From an uncultured Alcaligenaceae bacterium (GTDB lineage: Bacteria > Pseudomonadota > Gammaproteobacteria > Burkholderiales > Burkholderiaceae_B), in contig CALFXX010000050.1 of assembly GCA_937952975.1 (NCBI GenBank), positions 1-13,273 of the forward strand: DNA of 13,273 bases. The letters run 5' to 3'. The translations under genes and the position numbers were made by a program. Under the pieces are notes generated by a model. That model was not told the DNA's origin. It searched no databases and saw nothing but the letters and a program-made list of their open reading frames with translations. This document shows positions 6,919 to 13,226 of the stretch, piece after piece. Numbering within the stretch: the first letter of the stretch is position 1; each line of letters begins with the position of its first letter.

Positions 6919-7497
6919 TTAACCGAAGTTTTTAGCAGCAAAGGCCCAGTTGGCCAATGTCCAGAAACTTTCAAGGTACTTGGGGCGTGCATTGCGGTAA
7001 TCGATATAGTAGGCATGCTCCCAAACGTCACAGGTCAGCAAAGGCACATCGGCTGTTGTGAGAGGGGTTGCAGCGTTGCTGGTATTTACGATGTCAAGTG
7101 AGCCATCAGGCTTTTTAACCAGCCATGTCCAACCCGAACCAAAGTTACCAGCGGCTGACTTGTTAAAGGCTTCTTTGAAGGCCGCAACACTGCCCCACTT
7201 TGCATTGATCGCGTCAGCGAGTTTGCCTGAGGGCTCAGCACCCGAAGCAGGCGCAAGTGAGTTCCAGTAGAAGGTGTGGTTCCAGATTTGGGCTGCGTTA
7301 TTGAACACGCCACCTGACGATTTTTTAACGATTTCTTCTAACGAAGCTGATTCAAACTCTGTGCCTGGGATCAGATTGTTCAGGTTGGTCACATAGGTTT
7401 GATGATGCTTACCATAGTGAAACTCAAGCGTTTCTTTCGAAATGGTAGGTGCCAAAGCATCGAGGGCGTAAGGCAAAGCTGGGAGCGTATGGGCCAT
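6919..7497 (-). CDS. sodB: Iron superoxide dismutase
   Basis: This is a 192-residue Fe/Mn-family superoxide dismutase, full length. Metal ligands are H27 (FHYGKHH), H74 (NHTFYW), D157 and H161 (DVWEHAYYIDYRNARP, starting at 157). Q70 in FNNAAQIWNH is the active-site glutamine placed as in iron enzymes; Mn enzymes usually place it at GGH(Q) near residue 146. There is no signal peptide, so it acts in the cytoplasm, turning superoxide into oxygen and hydrogen peroxide. A good start is supported by AAGGA 10 nt before the ATG. A promoter with a palindrome over the expected start of transcription lies upstream, and a strong terminator follows, so sodB can be a single-gene unit. Iron specificity is inferred from these residues; cambialistic activity cannot be excluded. 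Confidence 0.96.
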   Translation of the reverse strand: MAHTLPALPYALDALAPTISKETLEFHYGKHHQTYVTNLNNLIPGTEFESASLEEIVKKSSGGVFNNAAQIWNHTFYWNSLAPASGAEPSGKLADAINAKWGSVAAFKEAFNKSAAGNFGSGWTWLVKKPDGSLDIVNTSNAATPLTTADVPLLTCDVWEHAYYIDYRNARPKYLESFWTLANWAFAAKNFG

Positions 7498-7530
7498 TGC
7501 TGCAAAATCCTTTTGTATGAGGGTCAGACA

Positions 7531-7571
7531 AATAACAACCGTTATTGTATCGGACGCTCAGCACTCAGCAA
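7531..7571 (-). promoter_or_regulatory. Candidate sodB promoter with overlapping palindrome
   Basis: On the minus strand TTGCTG (7571-7566) and TACAAT (7549-7544, 5 of 6 to the -10 consensus) are spaced by 16 bp. The -35 is poor (3 of 6). A palindrome AATAAC-ggtt-GTTATT (7546-7531) begins inside the -10 and covers the predicted start of transcription near 7537. A repressor bound there would block transcription. The regulator cannot be named. Confidence 0.5.
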
Positions 7572-7594
7572 GCCCATCCTTGTTGCAAACAGGG

Positions 7595-8947
7595 TTAAAG
7601 GCCTCTTTGGGTCACTGTTGCGTTGAGCACGCCTTCGGCTAACGTCACTTCAAGGGCTTGACCCATTTGAGCGTCAGCAGACTTCCTCAAGATTTTTTTA
7701 TCCTCGGTACGCACGATGGCATAGCCACGCGCCAGTGTGTGCTCGGGGCTGAGCGCCCTTAACTGAGCCCCAACGCTCTCGAGCCGCGTATGCTCGCGCA
7801 CCAGCAAGCGCCGCTGACCCGCGCCCAACTCTGCTGCGGCGGACTCTAGCCGCGCGCGCAAGGCGCTTAACTCTGGCATCAGCCCCGTCAAACGCAACTG
7901 CGTGTGGGCGTGTCTTGCGCGTGTGCGTTGAAACTGCTTATCAAAGGCCGAGCTCACGCGACGCCCAAGGCCGACCACCTTTTCAAGTTGATGGGCCAGG
8001 CGTTGACTAGGAGGCACTAGCCCGAGTGTTGCTCGGTCAACACGCTGCGCCAAGCGCTCTAGCTGACGAGCCACCAATTGTTCAGCCTGCTGCAGGGCGC
8101 CCAGTACCCGTTCGAGTTGCGAAAGACGCGTCCCACAGACAATTTCGGCAGCGGCAGTTGGCGTGGGCGCCCGAACATCCGCAACGAAGTCAGCAATTGT
8201 GAAATCGGTTTCGTGCCCAACGCCCGATACAACAGGGATCACACTTGAGGCGATATCACGCGCCAACGCTTCATCATTAAAACTGAACAGATCTTCGAGA
8301 CTCCCGCCCCCACGTACCAGCAAGAGCGTGTCGACCTCTTGTCGCGCGTTGGCTAGCGCGAGCGCCTGACGCAACTGTAGTGCGGCGCCCGCCCCTTGCA
8401 CAAGCGACGGATAGATCACGATGGGCACGTGCGGCGCCCGTCGGGCCAGTGCGGTTAACACATCGTGCAAGGCGGCCGCGCCCAAAGAAGTAATCACACC
8501 GATTGCCCTGGGATAAGGGGCTAGTGCGCGCTTATTTTCAGCAGCAAACAAGCCCTCGGCAGACAGCTTGTTTTTCAATGCCACAAACGCTTCAAACAGC
8601 GTACCCATGCCGGCCCGACGCAGTTGCTCGACCTGCAGTTGATACTCACCCCGAGCCTCGTACAGCGTCACGCGCGCCTTGAGCTCGACAGAATCCCCCG
8701 CCTTTGGGGTAAATCCTGTCGTCGCCGCCCGACTGCGAAACATGACAGCCCGCACGGAAGCTGCGTCATCCTTAAGTGTGAAGTACCAATGTCCCGAGGT
8801 GGCGTTGGTGAAATTAGAAATTTCGCCACGAACCCAACAGGCATCAAAGCTGTCCTCAAGCAAATGGCTAACCGCTTGGTTCAACTGCGCGACCGTTAGG
8901 ATATCCCGCGTAATGACTGCATTTGTGTCTTGACTTCGAATTGTCAT
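7595..8947 (-). CDS. xseA: Exodeoxyribonuclease VII large subunit
   Basis: This is a 450-residue XseA. The N-terminal OB-fold (about 15-112) contains WVRGEISNF (38-46) and SGHWYFTLKD (51-60). The catalytic domain includes GVITSLGAAALHDVL (150-164), LLLVRGGGSLEDLFSF (208-223), SGVGHETDFTIADFVAD (241-257) and RAPTPTAAAE (259-268). A long charged helical region (about 275-400) fits the coiled coil that binds the small XseB subunits. With XseB it degrades single-stranded DNA processively to short oligonucleotides and serves in mismatch repair. xseB is not in this window. GGAAG sits 4 nt before the ATG. No terminator is visible in the 97 bp before sodB, so read-through into sodB is possible. It is divergent from exbB across an AT-rich region. 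Confidence 0.97.
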   Translation of the reverse strand: MTIRSQDTNAVITRDILTVAQLNQAVSHLLEDSFDACWVRGEISNFTNATSGHWYFTLKDDAASVRAVMFRSRAATTGFTPKAGDSVELKARVTLYEARGEYQLQVEQLRRAGMGTLFEAFVALKNKLSAEGLFAAENKRALAPYPRAIGVITSLGAAALHDVLTALARRAPHVPIVIYPSLVQGAGAALQLRQALALANARQEVDTLLLVRGGGSLEDLFSFNDEALARDIASSVIPVVSGVGHETDFTIADFVADVRAPTPTAAAEIVCGTRLSQLERVLGALQQAEQLVARQLERLAQRVDRATLGLVPPSQRLAHQLEKVVGLGRRVSSAFDKQFQRTRARHAHTQLRLTGLMPELSALRARLESAAAELGAGQRRLLVREHTRLESVGAQLRALSPEHTLARGYAIVRTEDKKILRKSADAQMGQALEVTLAEGVLNATVTQRGL

Positions 8948-9064
8948 AAGGCTTCCGGCTTAGTTTCTATCCACAGCGCAAGTAAATTAGATTTAAGTCA
9001 TTGTGAAATAACAAATTATTTAAATAGCTGCGATTTCAAGTCAACGCCTCTACTTAACCCACTG

Positions 9065-9085
9065 TTTTTAAAGAAACTTTAAAAA
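9065..9085. repeat. AT-rich 9-bp inverted repeat
   Basis: TTTTTAAAG (9065-9073) and CTTTAAAAA (9077-9085) are exact reverse complements around AAA. It could be an operator or part of an easily melted segment. It is not near a gene end, so a terminator role is unlikely. Confidence 0.45.
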
Positions 9086-9164
9086 TATTACAAAATGATG
9101 ATCGTTTTTTGAGCAAACAGCTAAAAGCTAGTATTTTCCACGTTCTTGGAAGATGCACACAGAA

Positions 9165-9187
9165 TTATCCACAACTCCTGTGGATAG
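9165..9187. promoter_or_regulatory. Inverted pair of DnaA boxes
   Basis: TTATCCACA (9165-9173) matches the DnaA-box consensus TTATNCACA exactly. TGTGGATAG (9179-9187) is its inverted partner with one outer mismatch. Together TATCCACA and TGTGGATA form a perfect 8-bp inverted repeat with the spacer ACTCC. It lies just upstream of the candidate exbB promoter at 9209, so bound DnaA could affect that promoter. Confidence 0.5.
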
Positions 9188-9208
9188 TTTTATCCGGCCT
9201 AAAGTCGC

Positions 9209-9238
9209 TTGCCAAGCCCTGTCTCTGGCTCGTACGAT
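9209..9238 (+). promoter_or_regulatory. Candidate sigma-70 promoter of the exbB-adk cluster
   Basis: TTGCCA (9209-9214, 5 of 6 to the -35) and TACGAT (9233-9238, 4 of 6 to the -10) are separated by 18 bp. Transcription would start near 9245, about 65 nt before the exbB start codon. Confidence 0.4.
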
Positions 9239-9308
9239 GATACCCTGAGCAGCTGCCACGACTCCTCAGTCATCGTGTATTCTGCGCCCTCCACTCGCGA
9301 GGTTTGTT

Positions 9309-9905
9309 TTGTTATCGATCGTTCATCAGGCTGGCTGGCCGATTTGGCCCCTCTTAGCACTTTCCGTGGCGGCGCTCGCCATCATCATTGAACGGCTGCT
9401 GAGTCTGCAAACGCGCAGAATCGCCCCACCCGAACTCACAACACAGGTGCTGGCGCTCGTACGCGCGCAGGAGGATGACCCACAAGTCATCGCCAAGCTT
9501 CGAGCCTCCTCGCCTCTTGGGCGGATTCTGGCGCAACTGCTCGTGCACCGTGACCTGCCGGATGCCGAACTCAGGCGAAGCGTTGAAGACGCTGCGCAAG
9601 ATGTCGCCTACTCCCTGAATCGCTACCTCTCTGGTTTGGCCATGATTGCCACGGTCGCGCCTTTGATGGGGCTGTTTGGCACTGTGGTTGGCATGATCGA
9701 AATTTTCGCAGCCTACCGCCCCGACGGCTCAGATCCTACCGAGCTCGCGCGCGGCATCTCGATTGCGCTCTATAACACGGGCTTAGGGATTCTGATTGCA
9801 GTGCCATGCATCATCGCGCACCGCTATTTCAAATCACACGTCGAGGGCCTATTGCTGCGCCTCGAGCAGTCGGCTCGCCGCCTACGTGACAGCCTCCGAG
9901 AGTAA
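9309..9905 (+). CDS. exbB: ExbB/TolQ/MotA-family proton channel protein
   Basis: This 198-residue protein has the three-helix layout of ExbB/TolQ. TM1 lies at about 10-33 after the motif QAGWPIWP (7-14). A cytoplasmic domain (about 35-105) follows, then TM2 at 107-131 with the conserved APLMGLFGTVVGMIEIF, and TM3 at about 151-172 with ISIALYNTGLGILIAVP. Five such subunits with an ExbD dimer use the proton gradient to energise a periplasm-spanning partner, usually TonB. No tonB gene is in the window. The start is TTG at 9309, with GAGG (9299-9302) 6 nt upstream. The in-frame ATG at 9237 is closed by a stop three codons later, so TTG is the first usable start. It leads a plus-strand cluster with exbD 12 bp downstream. 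Confidence 0.93.
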   Translation: MLSIVHQAGWPIWPLLALSVAALAIIIERLLSLQTRRIAPPELTTQVLALVRAQEDDPQVIAKLRASSPLGRILAQLLVHRDLPDAELRRSVEDAAQDVAYSLNRYLSGLAMIATVAPLMGLFGTVVGMIEIFAAYRPDGSDPTELARGISIALYNTGLGILIAVPCIIAHRYFKSHVEGLLLRLEQSARRLRDSLRE

Positions 9906-9917
9906 AGGCCGACATCT

Positions 9918-10325
9918 ATGCGCTTTCGCACTCCCGATCACGAACCGCTCGAAATCAATCTGATCCCGCTGATTGATGTGCTGTTGGTCATGTTAATTTT
10001 TTTAGCTGCAACCACCACCTTCATGCGTCAACAGGCGTTGAGCATCACCTTGCCCCAAGCCTCTGCTCAAAGCCAACCGGTTCAGGCGATCGAATTGAGT
10101 ATTCACGAGTCGGGGCGTTTTGCCGTGAACGCTCAGCTCATCACCAACCCAGATTTGGCCTCGCTCACAGCAGCACTCGCACAAGCTAGCCAAGGGCAGC
10201 AAGAACCCACCGTCCTGATTCGGGCCGCTGCAAATGCCGCGCACCAACTCGTTGTCACTGGCATGCAAGCTGCGCGTCAGGCTGGCATCGCCCGCGTCCA
10301 CTTCGCAACACAGGCCGGCGATTGA
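9918..10325 (+). CDS. exbD: ExbD/TolR-family proton channel protein
   Basis: This 135-residue protein has a short cytoplasmic N-terminus, one transmembrane helix (about 14-33, starting INLIPLIDVLLVMLIFL at 13) and a periplasmic domain. D20 in this helix is the conserved proton-carrying aspartate of ExbD/TolR. The periplasmic domain binds TonB-like partners and peptidoglycan in related systems. It is shorter and simpler than TolR and follows exbB directly, which fits an ExbBD motor. Its TGA stop at 10323-10325 overlaps the TTG start of lpxK by four bases (TTGA), which suggests translational coupling. AAGG precedes the ATG by about 9 nt. Confidence 0.93.
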   Translation: MRFRTPDHEPLEINLIPLIDVLLVMLIFLAATTTFMRQQALSITLPQASAQSQPVQAIELSIHESGRFAVNAQLITNPDLASLTAALAQASQGQQEPTVLIRAAANAAHQLVVTGMQAARQAGIARVHFATQAGD

Positions 10326-11437
10326 ACACGGCACGCCTGCAGGCCTTAGCGGCCCTTTGGCTACACCAGCAGTGGAAAAAGCGCGGGTGGTGGGCACGTC
10401 TGCTATGGCCTGTGTCTTGCATGGCCAGCGCCTACGTTTTTGCTAAACGCCGTTGGTACCAAGGTGACACCAAGCGTGTGTATCGCGCACCCGTACCGGT
10501 CGTCATTGTTGGCAATCTCTACGTGGGCGGAGTCGGCAAGACACCGGTGGTGATCGCCCTGGTGCAACAACTTTTAGCCTTGGGTTGGCACCCTGGCGTG
10601 ATTAGCCGTGGTTACGGGATCGCACTCGGGCCTACGCCACGCGTTGGTCTAGGCGCCCTAGATGCCAGTGCCATGGGCGACGAACCCGCCTTGATCAGCG
10701 AACTCACCCAGGCCCCCGTCAGCGTGCACCCAAACCGCACACTCGCCTGCGAGGCCTTATTACACGCCTACCCCGACGTTGATGTCATCGTGTCAGACGA
10801 TGGCTTGCAGCACCTGGCTCTGGCACGTGATCTTGAAATTGTCGTGCAAGACGACCGACGGCTCGGTAACGGCTGGTTGTTGCCCGCAGGGCCGCTGCGC
10901 GAGCCATCAAGCCGCATGGCCACCGTAGACCTCGTGATCACCCGTCAGATCTTACCCAAGCTCCATGACGCAGTGCAGAGCCCAACAAATCGAGCCACTG
11001 GTGCCCTTCGCCCGTCTTCACACCCCGCTGAACTGACAATGCACCTTGAGATGACAGGCCTTCATTCGCTTGATCGAAAAATAAATATATCCGTATACGA
11101 ATTTTTAAAATTACAGAAAAATAAAAGAATAACTGCTATTTCGGCAATAAGCGAACCGGATAGATTTTTTAATTCACTGAAGCAAGCAGGGATTCTGGTT
11201 CAAACCACAATCGGGCTACCTGATCATCATCCTCTAGAGGCCGCTTTTTTCAAATCCCAGTCGGCAGACCTTCTTTTAATCACCGCCAAAGATGCGGTGA
11301 AGTGCCAAACACTGCGCGACCCGCGTATTTGGGTTGTTCGCACCGAAGCGGTGTTTTCTGACCCGCATTGGGGCGCTCAAATCGCAGCGCAATTAACAAA
11401 GCCGCCCGCGCGCCATCAAAAATCGCGACCCGAGTGA
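10322..11437 (+). CDS. lpxK: Tetraacyldisaccharide 4'-kinase
   Basis: This 371-residue LpxK phosphorylates the 4' position of the lipid A precursor DS-1-P with ATP at the inner membrane, an essential step of lipid A synthesis. The N-terminal segment (about 20-40) is a hydrophobic membrane-anchoring helix. The P-loop is GNLYVGGVGKT (64-74), then SRGYG (95-99), DEPALI (120-125) and SDDGLQH (158-164). The second lobe has PDHHPLE (300-306) and KDAVKC (323-328). The start is TTG at 10322, overlapping the exbD stop; ATG codons further in would remove the anchor helix. Residues about 250-287 are encoded by a 26% GC patch rich in Lys/Ile codons such as AAA and ATA. There the usual AGI-x-x-PERFF motif reads SAISEPDRFF. 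The frame is intact, so the gene is probably functional. Confidence 0.95.
   Translation: MNTARLQALAALWLHQQWKKRGWWARLLWPVSCMASAYVFAKRRWYQGDTKRVYRAPVPVVIVGNLYVGGVGKTPVVIALVQQLLALGWHPGVISRGYGIALGPTPRVGLGALDASAMGDEPALISELTQAPVSVHPNRTLACEALLHAYPDVDVIVSDDGLQHLALARDLEIVVQDDRRLGNGWLLPAGPLREPSSRMATVDLVITRQILPKLHDAVQSPTNRATGALRPSSHPAELTMHLEMTGLHSLDRKINISVYEFLKLQKNKRITAISAISEPDRFFNSLKQAGILVQTTIGLPDHHPLEAAFFKSQSADLLLITAKDAVKCQTLRDPRIWVVRTEAVFSDPHWGAQIAAQLTKPPARHQKSRPE
11071..11180. other. Low-GC patch inside lpxK
   Basis: Counting gives 29 G or C in 110 bases (26%), against 34 of 60 (57%) in the lpxK line 10921-10980. The frame stays open and still encodes a recognisable LpxK segment. Local recombination from a low-GC relative, or unusual drift in a tolerant region, are both possible. 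Confidence 0.75.
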
Positions 11438-11447
11438 TTACAATGCG

Positions 11448-11633
11448 ATGATGGAAACACGTTTACTCGAACTGCTAGTGTGCCCGCTTTGCAAGGGTCG
11501 ACTCTATGCCAACGCTACCCGTACAGAATTAATCTGCAAAGGCGATCGTTTGGCTTTCCCGGTACGCGACGGGGTACCTGTCATGCTTGAAGATCAGGCG
11601 CGCAGCCTCGGCCCAGATGACACCGCCAGCTGA
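11448..11633 (+). CDS. Trm112-like small protein (UPF0434/YcaR family)
   Basis: This is a 61-residue zinc-ribbon-like protein of the UPF0434/Trm112 family. C12 and C15 form a CPLC pair (LLVCPLCKGRL, 9-19), and C30 lies in ELICKGDRLAFPVRDGVPVMLEDQAR (27-52), the family hallmark. Its biochemical role in bacteria is unclear; the related eukaryotic Trm112 activates methyltransferases. E. coli ycaR likewise lies between lpxK and kdsB, so the context is conserved. Two ATG codons stand in tandem at 11448 and 11451, with no strong ribosome binding site, so either may be used. The gene starts 10 bp after lpxK and overlaps kdsB by 17 bp, which points to coupled translation. Confidence 0.93.
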   Translation: MMETRLLELLVCPLCKGRLYANATRTELICKGDRLAFPVRDGVPVMLEDQARSLGPDDTAS

Positions 11634-12438
11634 GGCCTCTGCGCCGTTCATCGTGGTGATTCCGGCTAGGCAAGCCTCGACCCGCTTACCTGGAAAAATG
11701 CTTGCCGACCTGGCCGGAAAGCCGATGGTCGTGCGCGTGGCGGAACAAGCCTTGGAATCAAAAGCCGCCCGCGTGGTGATTGCGACCGATCACGCTGACA
11801 TCGCGCATGCCGCCCGCGCAGCAGGGATCGACACCCTGATGACACGCATCGATCATGCGTCGGGCACTGACCGCCTGGCCGAGGCAGCGTCTGAGTTAGG
11901 ACTGACCGATCAGACCATTGTTGTCAATGTGCAAGGCGACGAACCCTTGATCGATCCCCACCTGATCAATCGTGTCGCCGAGCAGTTAACGCAAGATGCT
12001 CAGGCTGCGATTGCCACCTGCGCGAGCCCGCTCGCCAGCATCGAAAGCCTGTTTAATCCGAACATCGTCAAGGTTGTGTGCGACCAGCGCAGCCGTGCCC
12101 TGTACTTCTCTCGGGCACCGATTCCCTGGGATCGCGAAGGCTTCAAAACCGAACAACGTGCTGTTGGCCCTGGCTTCCCAGCGCTTCATCATATCGGCCT
12201 ATACGCCTACCGCGTCGAATTTCTGAAGCGTTTTCCAACGCTCAGTACCGGGGTGCTTGAGGGTCTTGAGATGCTCGAGCAATTGCGCGCACTCGAACAC
12301 GGCTATCCCATTACGGTTTTAAAAATTGACGCGCATCCGGGCGCAGGCATCGATACCCCAGAGGATCTGATCAGGGTCAGGCAGCTGTTGAGCGACCAAA
12401 CGACCGCCTCAAAACGACCGCTTCAGGGAAAGCCTTGA
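11617..12438 (+). CDS. kdsB: 3-deoxy-manno-octulosonate cytidylyltransferase
   Basis: This 273-residue KdsB activates Kdo with CTP to give CMP-Kdo for the inner core of lipopolysaccharide. The nucleotide-binding motif IPARQASTRLPGKML is at 15-29, followed by SGTDRLAEA (82-90), VVNVQGDEPLI (102-112), the SRAPIPWDRE region and HHIGLYAYR. The start is the ATG at 11617, which gives a short ten-residue lead before the first beta strand; a TTG at 11587 in the same frame would add unneeded residues. The ribosome binding site is weak, and the 17-bp overlap with the Trm112-like gene suggests coupling. The C-terminus has about 15 polar residues beyond the usual end, which explains why it is longer than the 248-residue E. 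coli enzyme. Confidence 0.96.
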   Translation: MTPPAEASAPFIVVIPARQASTRLPGKMLADLAGKPMVVRVAEQALESKAARVVIATDHADIAHAARAAGIDTLMTRIDHASGTDRLAEAASELGLTDQTIVVNVQGDEPLIDPHLINRVAEQLTQDAQAAIATCASPLASIESLFNPNIVKVVCDQRSRALYFSRAPIPWDREGFKTEQRAVGPGFPALHHIGLYAYRVEFLKRFPTLSTGVLEGLEMLEQLRALEHGYPITVLKIDAHPGAGIDTPEDLIRVRQLLSDQTTASKRPLQGKP

Positions 12439-12477
12439 GCCCTGTGCAGGGCACGTGCGGCTACGATGCGGCATAAT
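12439..12477 (+). promoter_or_regulatory. Inverted repeat and possible -10 element before adk
   Basis: GCCCTG-tg-CAGGGC (12439-12452) follows the kdsB stop directly and can form a small hairpin. CATAAT (12472-12477) resembles a -10, but no acceptable -35 stands 16-18 bp upstream. adk may have its own promoter in this 80-bp gap, but the support is weak. Confidence 0.22.
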
Positions 12478-12518
12478 GTTGGCAGTTTTACGACTCATCT
12501 ACGACACCAGGAGTTCTC

Positions 12519-13169
12519 ATGCGGCTTATTCTGCTTGGCCCACCAGGCGCCGGTAAAGGCACTCAAGCGGCTTTTATTACCCAGCACTATGGCATCCCGC
12601 AAATCTCGACGGGTGACATGCTGCGCGCAGCGGTCAAAGCCGGCACTCCGCTCGGCCTTGAAGCCAAAAAAATCATGGACAGTGGCGGACTGGTCTCAGA
12701 CGAACTGATCATCGGTCTCGTAAAAGACCGGCTACAACAACCAGACTGTAGCAAGGGCTACCTGTTTGACGGGTTTCCGCGCACGATTCCACAGGCTGAT
12801 GCACTCAAACACGCCAAGGTCGGGCTAGATTTTGTCATCGAAATCGAAGTACCCGAGCAAGACATTATCGAGCGCATGAGTGGCAGGCGTGTGCACCCCG
12901 CAAGCGGGCGCAGCTACCACCTCACCTTTAATCCCCCAAAGGTCGCTGAGCGCGATGATTTAACTGGCGAACCCTTGGTTCAGCGCGATGACGACAAAGA
13001 AGAAACCGTGCGCCATCGCCTCACGGTCTACCAAAATCAAACCCGCCCGTTAGTCGACTACTACTCGGTCTGGGCCGAAACAGACGCCAGCGCACCACGC
13101 TATCGCAAAGTGCACGGTTTGGGTTCAGTTCAAGATATTCAAGCGCGCATCTCTGCCGCACTTCAGTAA
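12519..13169 (+). CDS. adk: Adenylate kinase
   Basis: This is a 216-residue long-form adenylate kinase, which interconverts ATP + AMP and 2 ADP in the cytoplasm. The P-loop GPPGAGKGT is at 7-15, the AMP-binding segment starts with STGDML (30-35), and DGFPRT is at 84-89. The LID (about 122-159) begins GRRVHPASGRSYH and has no cysteines, so it is the zinc-free type usual in proteobacteria. Catalytic arginines are visible at R36, R88, R123 and in the VRHRL segment after the LID. AGGAG lies 6 nt before the ATG. It follows kdsB by 80 bp, a larger gap than elsewhere in the cluster, and may have its own promoter. Confidence 0.98.
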   Translation: MRLILLGPPGAGKGTQAAFITQHYGIPQISTGDMLRAAVKAGTPLGLEAKKIMDSGGLVSDELIIGLVKDRLQQPDCSKGYLFDGFPRTIPQADALKHAKVGLDFVIEIEVPEQDIIERMSGRRVHPASGRSYHLTFNPPKVAERDDLTGEPLVQRDDDKEETVRHRLTVYQNQTRPLVDYYSVWAETDASAPRYRKVHGLGSVQDIQARISAALQ

Positions 13170-13176
13170 TTTTTAC

Positions 13177-13200
13177 GACGCAGCGCTCAGGCGCAGCGTC
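13177..13200 (+). terminator. Stem-loop after adk
   Basis: GACGCAGCGC (13177-13186) pairs with GCGCAGCGTC (13191-13200) except for one central A/A mismatch, around a TCAG loop. It starts 8 nt after the adk stop. There is no T-tract after it, so it may be a weak or factor-assisted terminator or a 3'-protecting hairpin. Confidence 0.45.
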
Positions 13201-13226
13201 GGTCTCACTCTGCTCAAAGTTAAATC

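Larger units (their letters stand above)
8948..9308. other. AT-rich divergent intergenic region, xseA / exbB
   Basis: This 361-bp gap has no gene I can support. Positions 8981-9130 are 27% GC (41 of 150 counted), far below the genes. It holds a perfect DnaA box TTATCCACA (9165-9173), two one-mismatch boxes (CTATCCACA at 8967-8975 and, on the minus strand, 9187-9179), and TTTTCCACG at 9134-9142. It also has a 9-bp AT palindrome (9065-9085), a candidate exbB promoter and a leader hairpin (9234-9276). Divergent promoters must lie here; a replication-related role is possible but unproven. Confidence 0.7.

Noticed and set aside
7086..7313. Alternative frame inside sodB
   Set aside because: sodB is full length with all metal ligands; the second frame shows no domain or ribosome binding site.
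8948..9308. Calling the DnaA-box region the chromosomal origin
   Set aside because: No origin-associated genes are near. Roughly counted lines show no clear GC-skew reversal beyond what gene orientation gives, and the flanking gene order resembles an ordinary housekeeping region. Kept only as a finding.
9209..9391. 60-residue frame upstream of and overlapping exbB
   Set aside because: It has a low-complexity, unrecognisable product, and it covers the candidate exbB promoter and leader hairpin.
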